A stretch of DNA of 64,000 nucleotides from Astropecten irregularis (taxonomy: Eukaryota; Echinodermata; Asteroidea; Paxillosida; Astropectinidae): assembly GCA_963971285.1 (NCBI GenBank), contig OZ020257.1, forward strand, positions 17,932,602 to 17,996,601, read 5' to 3'. The notes beneath the pieces were generated by a model that was not told the origin of the DNA, searched no databases, and saw only the letters and a program-made list of their open reading frames with translations. This document shows positions 55,843 to 64,000 of the stretch, piece after piece. The translations under genes were made by a program, and so were the position numbers. Within the stretch, counting starts at the first letter, position 1. The number at the start of each line of letters is the position of its first letter.

Positions 55843-58121
55843 CCATTTTACTTTTTTTTACGGTCGGTTCGGTGCTTGCTTACGGGACAAAAAGTTGACA
55901 TCTCGTGTGTGAGACTACGGGACTGTACGATTTATGCTCATATCAGGTCGTAAGCTGTGCACTTGCGGTCATAAATCCACCACGCCTATAACGTTAAGTC
56001 TCCTTTGCCCTATATAATCATCGTATATAGTGCTCTCATATGGCTAACGCGAGCAGTAGTGGGCGTGGTTATGTAGGAATAATCTTACATTCCGGAATGG
56101 AACTGTGAATTCCACTCAGTTTATTTCAATTGGATGGCACACCTAGATTATAGCCTGATATAATTCATTCTGTAGAAGTGTCATGTTGGTGAAGACACGT
56201 AGCCAAGCCGCTTCATTCAATGTCAACTATGTTTATACAGTCAGACATATCGGTTACATTCAAGTGCAATTTGAATGTGTGAAGAAAGAAACTGATCAAG
56301 TGAAATAATTATACCATATAAGTGCATAAAACAGAATCGCTATATATCAATCAATTTAGATAACATAACATAACAAATTACATTAATATAGCGCTTAATG
56401 CAAAGTTTCTAAGCGCATAAACAATTCATCAAGAGCCAAACACAAAACAGCAAGCTGCTACACAGATATTTTTGGAGATTCAAAGAAGCTGCTACACAGT
56501 CAATTAAATTCAACAATCGCTCGATTTAGCCATGCACAATCGGCATTCAATTTAGAACGCTGACAAAAGCCGTTGCGAATTAAAATGCTGTTCGAATGCA
56601 ATTTTAAATTGAAAAGCGATTCTTTTCACTTGCCTGACGCTTGTGAACATTTGCTTGCGCATGAAATGAAATCGAATGATTATTTTGAGGTGCCTTGCAG
56701 TTTCACGCGAAATGGAATGACGCAGCGTTAGGATTGTCCGCTCATGTGCCGAAAATGACCGGGAAAACCTATATTCATCGATCGATTGTACAATCGTGTC
56801 CTCGGCATGAATAATGGGAAATTATCCATTTTAAATTGCCACCCTGAAAGTTATAGTCCTTCGGGATTAGCCTGAGCTGATACGGGAGGCAAAGGAATAC
56901 TCTTTTCCTGTCCCGTGGGAGATCAAATAACACCTATCTCATTCGGGAGGTTCTACACGAGCCCCACGCGCCCCACTCAGCGCAAGGGGGAAAATACGAC
57001 CTGGACACGGCCCACTTCACGACGGAGTACCCGCTCGCTCCAACGTACTCCGTTCAATGTTATGTTCTAACCCTCTTCAACATAATAGGATTCCCTCTTG
57101 TGTTTTGTCGCTCTGCAGACGTACTCTGAGAGGTTTTGAAAAAAGAACCTCTTAGGACTTGTGCTCTCCCACAAGGGTAAAAAAAGAGAGTTTCGATAAT
57201 GGGCTGAGCAGTACTGTTATGACAGCATGCCATGCGTTGAAAACGAGAAACATTAGACTGTACGGGTATACGGTGTGTCTTTGAAATAATGTAGGCCTAC
57301 AAGTGCGACATCCGTATTTTAGAATAATGATTGTCAACACGCTTTCCTTGCCAGGTTACTGTCTGCATATTAACTACCTTTGGCTGTCATTCCAATGGGT
57401 CTGTGACCTTTCTGGTCATTGTGATGATAAAAGACAAATTGAAGAGTAAAACACAGATTTGGTTTTTCGGCTGATTGTTTGTTGTCACTATTTGTGGACT
57501 TTTCATCATGTAAAAATGGGGAGGGGTTAAAATTATCTTAATTTCAAAACAATAAAGGCCTTCGTGAAAGTAGGAAGGCAAGCACGAAGGCTGATATTAG
57601 GTCAATTCAAGAGAATGTATGTCTATCTTGTTTTATACACACCACACTAAAATGACCTTTATTATCTATGCAGCTGGTTGATCATTCCCAGAATGCATCT
57701 GCCCCAATCATGTGACTTGCTTCATAATTGTTATGATATTTATAATTGTTAATAAACACAGGGTTTACAATATTACTCCAGTGCGACCCCAGCTTAATAC
57801 GTACAGCCAAATTACCAATACATCCTAATACCCAAGAATTGCGCGTTTTGTTTCAGCGGTCATTTAATTCTCCAGCATCGGCCTGATATTAAGTTGTTGA
57901 GACAAGAATGCTCGTAAATGTTTGGGGAAAGTCAATAAATTTCGAAGTAATTGTTCCTGGCATTTACAAGGGTTAATTGTAATAAATTTGCTGGCCTGCC
58001 GGCGAAGAAGACTGCTATGTGGATAGGGCAGTCCTGCCATTGCTCTAGCTTGGTTAAGCAATTGGAAGGAACGCACAACCGAACAGCAACGAGTTTGACC
58101 GTTTGTCATTCTGTCGTTAAA

Positions 58122-58484
58122 TTAAAGGTAATATCATACTTTGGTAGGAAACCAAAAGAGCAATCTTCACAGATTCACCTATAACATATAGGGTATAAGG
58201 TGGTGATAGTAGAAACATACCGTTAACATTTGTCTGCCTGAAATGCTGTATTTATCCAGAAAAGAGTAAAACCAGTGGCCTAAATTATTTTTGATCTTTT
58301 AAAGATCAAAAATAAAAGAGAAAAGGCTCGAGAACTACTGTGGTCGTTTTCACTGTTTTCTCAAAAAGTGGGCATCGTATGGGACTGAAATTTTCACAGA
58401 TGACTGTTACTTTATCTTCCTTGATATTTTTGCCCATGAATCTGTGTTTCTTTGACGAAAAACAAAGTATGATACTACCTTTAA
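58122..58484 (+). mobile_element. MITE family 1, copy I (full length, TTAA both sides)
   Basis: TTAA-AGGTAATATCATACTTTGG at the left and AAAGTATGATACTACCT-TTAA at the right. This and copy J suggest a TTAA target duplication. Confidence 0.92.
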
Positions 58485-59006
58485 CACCAACCCTGCCATA
58501 GCATGGTGTATTGTAACGAATAATGCAATGCTATATGGACCAGGAGTCGACTGATATTGCCTTGAATTAGTCGAGTGATTTAACTATAGAATATACTTTT
58601 AAACAAGTTGGGTCGATTTATCCCACTGTCCCTGCATGCAGTGACAATAGAGTCAAGTCATTTCTGTTCACATGCCCGTATACAGTGACTGACATACGCT
58701 TGCATGGTCGGGTTGCACTTGATTTAATTAACGGAACAATCAAAGATCTGACCGACCGTCTTACAAATTAAATCTCGTTTATTTTCTAACCAATGCACGT
58801 CATTCTCCTTCATTGCCCAGCATTTCAGCTTTTCAATTTCAGATTAAAAAACAAAATAAATAAATTATGAAATAACTACAAGGGAAACTGTTCTCAGGTT
58901 GCAGCATTGCATGCTGTGTGTATCGATTAAATGATCATTGGGGTATGGCGGTGTGTATGTGGTTTCATGGCTTCTGACTGTCAAACGAACAAAGATAATT
59001 GACTAT

Positions 59007-59140
59007 TAGGGACACCTCCAACGTAGGACTGGATAGCTCAGTTGGTAGAGCGCCTGTACGGTATTCAGGAGGTCGCCGGTTCGAATCCCGCTCCAGTCAA
59101 ATGTTCTTTGTTCACCTTTCAATAAAATAAATAAATAAAT
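59007..59140 (+). mobile_element. tRNA-derived SINE copy (tRNA-like head 59027-59099)
   Basis: The head folds as a tRNA: acceptor GACTGGA/TCCAGTC perfect, D arm GCTC/GAGC, anticodon stem of four pairs with one mismatch, T arm with one mismatch and TTCGAAT loop. The anticodon position reads GGT (Thr), but base 33 is C, not T. It ends in an A/T-rich (AAAT)n tail. The flanks are shared with the 18.7 kb copy. Confidence 0.65.
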
Positions 59141-61648
59141 TATGTTCATAACCACTTCGTCCTGATTTGGCCCGATCCACTTTCGATTTGAATATCTGAG
59201 CTGCTTGCGACTCTTCAAATACCTACTTGTGTGTTGAATCAAAGGTGCTCAAACAGACCGTATGGCCTAGCTGACAAGCACAAGGAAACACTTCAAGCAC
59301 TGTATCTGTATCTTGCAAGGAACTACAACCAAACTAAACAAGACAGTTTGTCCAAGTGGCCAATGGTTGCCACGATTTCAGAGAATCGGGTCAAGTCGAC
59401 TTTTTCCCAGGATAGTCTTTCAATCAGCAGCGCGTGATTACAGTACAATCCGTGTCACTGTCGGTTAAACTGAGGCTTTTCCATCTTATCCAGAATTGCG
59501 ACAAAATCTCGATATAAACCTAGATGAATAGGCCTACAAATAAAGCGTGAGGGCAAAGATTTATAGGTCATTTTTGTTTTCGAATGGCATGATTTCCAAA
59601 GTATATCGAGTTTAAAGAGTGATGTTATATTGCACAGGCAAAGAATGATTTGATGTTAATCCTATAAGCGGGCCTTATGGATAATTAATGTGTTTTTGTT
59701 TTTGCAAGTTACCCCTACAAACTAAATGCTATTCTAGGTAATAAGCTTAGACTGAAATGGAAATTGGTTGAGAAAGTAAATGACAAGATTCGATATTGAT
59801 GTTAAAACAATCTAGATTGTGGAATGAAGGAAAATGTTTAAAGGTAATATCATATCAAAACTATTGACAATTGATTGAGATTTATAAGCAAGATTCCTCC
59901 CATGCTTAGTAGATTTTTGTGCTAGTTTTTCAGCATCATGACAATGTCCCCGAGTACATTTTTTTAAAATTGCTAATAAATAAAGGAATAGTGTTTTACA
60001 ATATGCTTTATTATTAGATTGATCAAGTAACCTGGATTCTATTCCCAGCAAACTCTACTCAGATATCATGCTCAATACTCGACTCAAATTGCCACATAAT
60101 TCGGGCAGTTTTACTCTGGCGACGGAGCTCTCTGCTTCTAGAAAGCCAAGCCCCAATTCAATTGCCGGGCAAAAAAGTCAGGCCGCCGCGAGTAAAATTC
60201 AGTTAGGCCACTATTTTTGGGGATTTAATTTCCCCGTTATCTGTCAATTTTTGTCAAGGTGACAACGGCCAGATTTTTCTGGCCAAACGTAGGCGCCGTG
60301 GCGTGGGATATTCCTAGCTGTGACCGGGGCCATCGGAGGAAGATCCCCCGTCATAAACGAGCGAGCCAGCCGCTCAATCTAGTTATGCCTTAATATGATA
60401 CCAAATTGATGAGCTCTTCAAGGTTTGAAATTTCATTCCTGGCTCGGGATGTATTTCCAGATAGAAAGGGCGTGCAGAAGAAAAGCATAAACAAACTTTT
60501 ATAAACGGCACAGCACGCCAGAGATTGGAAGAGTAAAAAATTGCAGTATTCTAGAATAAGTGTGGTCAATACACACATAAATGTGTATTGAAAGAAAGAT
60601 GAATATCGAAATTTGACGTTGGGTGATTCAGTCTTAGATTTTTCTCTCAATTTCAGTCCAATTTTGCTCAAATTCTACATTCTGATAGCCAAGATATGGC
60701 TGTATCATATATCTAAACATCGAAGTGATAAACAGTTTAATTTTCATAAAATAGTTCTCGAAACAAAGTGTTGGGTGTTGTTTTTGGTAGACACCCGGTA
60801 TACACACCAGCGCTATATTGTTAAGTTTCTTTTAACTCTACCTCTAACACGCAATTATCTTCTTGGATATTTTCATGGATTTGTCTTGGCGTGAGGTGGG
60901 AAAGACCATCAATCTGCGTTAATTCTCCTGGTTGTACCGTTGGGAAACCTCCATCACCCTCTTGACAGTTAACATTCATCAACTCCTTAATATACATCAA
61001 CATGGTGCTGACCCAAGCTCAAGATTGGAAGGAGCATTGGGATTGATGTACGACAATTGATTACAACTGCGGTAAAGTGAAGTCTTGTTTCTCCTCTTCT
61101 AGACTTCTTTATCAGCACCAGAATGATAGAATAATCCATGGCAATACGGCCTGTGTTGACATGTCTGTCCAAGCGCCCCACACGCTTGTTTATATTGCAC
61201 TTCAGAAACTGTAATCAAAAAAATCTATATTTTTTAGCTCTTCATCTTGAGTCAGGTGTGTTATTTATTTCCACCGTAGTGCCAGGGACTGGGACACAGC
61301 AAGGTGATTTCAGTATGTTGTAAATAGAACAAGAGGTGCTGCTTGGGATCAATTCTGGCATTAGGGTTGTAAGGTTGTCAATACTGGACTTTGAAGGAGG
61401 ATAAACTGAAAGTTTTGCATCAGAAATAAAAGCGTGGGCTGACTAACGAACAGAAACAAATGTCCAGACGAGTTAGAGGAACAAGCTCGATCGTAACGGA
61501 GCTGGGTTGGAGCAAGGACGCTTGCACAAACAGGAGACAAACTATGGACTCAACAGGCGGACATAATTTATTTCAATTTTACTTCGTAGAAAAGTGTATT
61601 CTTGACGCTTTGCCTTTTTTCCTTTTCCTTTGCTTTTTTTTTCGACGT
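59140..61648. other. Intergenic, no gene seen
   Basis: Several open frames of 60-95 codons on both strands lack splice context. 59838-59855 is a lone MITE family 1 end (TTAAAGGTAATATCATA). Confidence 0.35.
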
Positions 61649-62011
61649 TTAAAGGTAATATCATACTTTGTTTTTTATCTAGGAAATATAGATTCATGGG
61701 CAACAATATCAAGGACGATACAGTAATAGTCATCTGTGAAAATGTCAGTCCCATACGGTGCCCACTTTTTGAGAAAACAGTGGAAACGGCCCCAGTATTT
61801 CTTAAGTCTTTTCTCGTTTACTTTTGATCTTTTAAAAGATCAAACAGATTTTGGTCGTTGTTTTACTAATTTCTGGATAAATACACCATTTCAGGCGGAA
61901 AATATTTAACGGTATGTTTCTACCAACGCCATCTTTATAGCCTGTAAGTTATAGGTAAAACTCTGAACATTTCTGTTTTGGTTTCTTACCAAAGCATGAT
62001 ACTACCTTTAA
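61649..62011 (-). mobile_element. MITE family 1, copy J (full length, TTAA both sides)
   Basis: TTAAAGGTAATATCATACTT and AAAGCATGATACTACCTTTAA ends. Interior is in reverse orientation relative to copy I. Confidence 0.92.
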
Positions 62012-62495
62012 CCCCTCCCCCGTCCCTGCCAGAGATGGCGACCACTACAAAGCCGCCACATCACACGAACAAGAAATATCTGTCTATTCATTCAGATGCG
62101 CTGTAACTCACGTTTAACAAATTATTCGCATCAAGTCTTGCTATAGTTTATTTTACGATATATTTCAGTGAGACAAGCAAGGTCGAGCCGTTTGTAGGTA
62201 CTCCATGAGTGCATGTCACAGCCTCACAGGTTTTCGGTTTCCTCTTCATTGCTTCCTCCTCAATCCAGCCGTAGCATAAATTGATTTTCGTTCACGCCGA
62301 CAAACCTCACCTGCCCCCGTTTGATAAAAAAATTGAAACCATTCAATTTAATTGACACGATGTTGGTGATGTCCTATACACGCGGGGACGTAAGCTACGC
62401 AGAGCCTGTCCCCCCTCGTTTATCGTCCTTGCCGATCATTTTTTCACGAAATTTGAACGTCCGGGCGTCAAGACTCGTTTGTATAATAGTGACTC

Positions 62496-62518
62496 TCTCT
62501 CTCTCTCTCTTTCTCTCT
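62496..62518. repeat. (CT)n microsatellite
   Basis: An uninterrupted CTCTCTCTCT run with one extra T. Confidence 0.85.
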
Positions 62519-62937
62519 CGGATGAATATGGTGAGATTTGACTGATCAACTTGATTGTTTCTCCTGCTGGAGGTCGGGGGAGGAGGGGGGTAGACGGGAG
62601 GGGGGAGGGGGTTGCTACGACCGGCCCGTGAGTACTGATGTATACCGTCCCGAACGCCTGAGAGGTTTGGTTGCTCATGCATGGGTGACAGTGAGTTGAG
62701 TGATGTTGGCGGAATTACCTTCGGGAGGAAGGGGGGGGGGTGGGGTTAAACAATTGGACCTCAATTACAACATGGCAGGGTGAATGAAGAGACAAGATAG
62801 AATACAACGGACGGACTGACCTGTGTGTACACTCGGTGTGAGGGATGCATAGCGTTAATTGGTTTCGGGAGGAGGTTTGGGTTGTAAATCAGACTTCAAA
62901 GGAACGAGTCACAGCGCGACTTCCCCACTCATTTATA

Positions 62938-63170
62938 ACCAAAATCAGCCATTATTGGCTCAAAGCATTGTCCATAGATGGCGCTGTTTAGCAGATTTTA
63001 GACATCTCATCCATAGACATGAATCTCATCAGGCTCACTGATTCTATTTCCCATTTACAGATGTCAAAATCAACCACCATCGGCTCAAAGCATAGTTCAT
63101 AGAGGGCGCTGTTTAGCCCATTTTAGACATCTCATGCGGCTCACTGATTCAGTTTCCCTTTGACAGAATG
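62938..63170. repeat. Tandem duplication of ~110-125 bp
   Basis: Copy 1 (62938-63061) and copy 2 (63062-63170) share GGCTCAAAGCAT, GGCGCTGTTTAGC, ATTTTAGACATCTCAT and GGCTCACTGATTC. Copy 1 has an extra ~17 bp. Confidence 0.85.
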
Positions 63171-63261
63171 TCACACACAAACCACACAAACATGAAGCAC
63201 ACATGCTGTATTTAGCAGGAACCACGCGCCTTTCGACTCAAGAGGGCCGCGCACACGAACT

Positions 63262-63464
63262 TATATACCGATCCGACGGCGCGACCATGGAGGTAAAAAA
63301 CACCCGCCATTACTCATAATCCCATAGTTAGGGGATGTACATCCTGCAGTATCGAGTGCGGCAGACGTAAAGCCTTTTGTTGCCGGACAAAATACGGGCG
63401 GGGACACTGCAGTAATGGCGGGTGTTTTTGACCTCCATGTTCGCGCCGTCGGATCGGTGTATAG
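63262..63464. mobile_element. Foldback MITE with ~50-bp inverted ends
   Basis: Left TATACCGATCCGACGGCGCGA then GGAGGTAAAAAACACCCGCC. Right GGCGGGTGTTTTTGACCTCC then TCGCGCCGTCGGATCGGTGT. The arms pair almost completely. The centre is about 95 bp with no coding. Confidence 0.88.
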
Positions 63465-64000
63465 CAATTCTCTATAATAAAAAGGCAAAAAATACTCTCA
63501 ATACAAAGTTAGAGTAAGACAACACATTGTATTGTAATGAGCCCCCCAATATAATACTGCTATGATAATCCAAAGCCGGAACAAACAACTCTGGATTATT
63601 ATCAATATTCAAGGCGTTAAGAGCATTAATGACTTACTATGCTGCTCCCATTCTCCATGAGAACAACAAACCCCAAAATAATACATCAAACAACAAAATC
63701 CCTCTGCAAAGCGGCTGAAATAGACCCACTCTGTCAACCAATTGCATAAAAAATGCTCACAAGCCCAGAGTCCAGGCAGGAGGTACAGTGCCATATTTCT
63801 TCAATCCCTCAACTTCATGGCTCTCAGAACTCTCTCATTTATATTGAGTGCTTAACTTTTATTAATGAGCTCGGCGGACGGATGTTGGGACTATTTACTT
63901 GGGTGCACCCTTAACTTATCGCGCCATTATCATATAGTCCGCACTCAGTGTAATATTGATGACATAGCGGTGAATTTCAAACGCCACGCACGAATGATTA

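Noticed and set aside
59027-59099. Functional tRNA-Thr gene
   Set aside because: Position 33 is C, the anticodon and T stems have mismatches, and the same sequence with flanks recurs at 18.7 kb, so a SINE head is likelier.

Overview
The window looks like nuclear DNA of a marine invertebrate deuterostome. An echinoderm, perhaps a sea star, is my best guess but is unverified. The reasons are: genes made of many short exons with GT-AG introns, no operons, moderate AT richness, one clear GnRH/corazonin-type receptor, and very dense short DNA transposons (MITEs), tRNA-derived SINEs and minisatellites. All gene models below were assembled by hand from splice consensus and reading-phase continuity, with no transcript evidence.

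Layout. (1) 1.86-2.95 kb, + strand: a CpG-rich candidate gene start that I cannot name. (2) 6.12-18.92 kb, + strand: a complete 16-exon ankyrin-repeat/death-domain gene, the ANKDD1A type, predicted 652 aa. Two extra phase-0 exons put a 127-residue non-ankyrin insert inside the ankyrin array. A candidate alternative first exon (4.2 kb) and a candidate 9-nt microexon (16.18 kb) accompany it. (3) 21.77-26.92 kb, - strand: a 7-exon gene predicting a 668 aa type I membrane protein: signal peptide, degenerate CAP (CRISP/GLIPR1-type) domain, Cys hinge, stalk, transmembrane helix, then a ~305-residue intracellular tail with a duplicated acidic block, a Ser-Pro minisatellite-encoded region, an NLS-like basic run and a terminal Cys/His cluster. 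This is the most novel coding object here. (4) 33.13-36.87 kb, - strand: a 3-exon class A GPCR of the GnRH/AKH/corazonin family, 409 aa. (5) 42.8-51.9 kb: scattered exon-like segments, mainly on the - strand (43392-43682, 42797-42987, 51510-51906, 49518-49738), of one or more unrecognised or decaying genes. (6) 52-64 kb: almost entirely non-coding and repeat-rich.

Repeats. At least ten copies of a ~360-bp TTAA-flanked MITE run through introns and spacers. Two copies share a perfectly identical 154-bp right end and flank although their bodies differ. A second family (GGGCGTTTACGAAACGGAGG ends) has five copies and a third (GGGGCCAATTTCATAGAGCTG ends) at least five. Two inverted copies of a tRNA-derived SINE, several other tRNA-headed SINEs, two hammerhead-ribozyme-like motifs of the type carried by Penelope-like elements, three large foldback elements and about ten minisatellites were also seen.

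The three well-supported genes show no sign of working together. They are ordinary neighbours with independent promoters on both strands.
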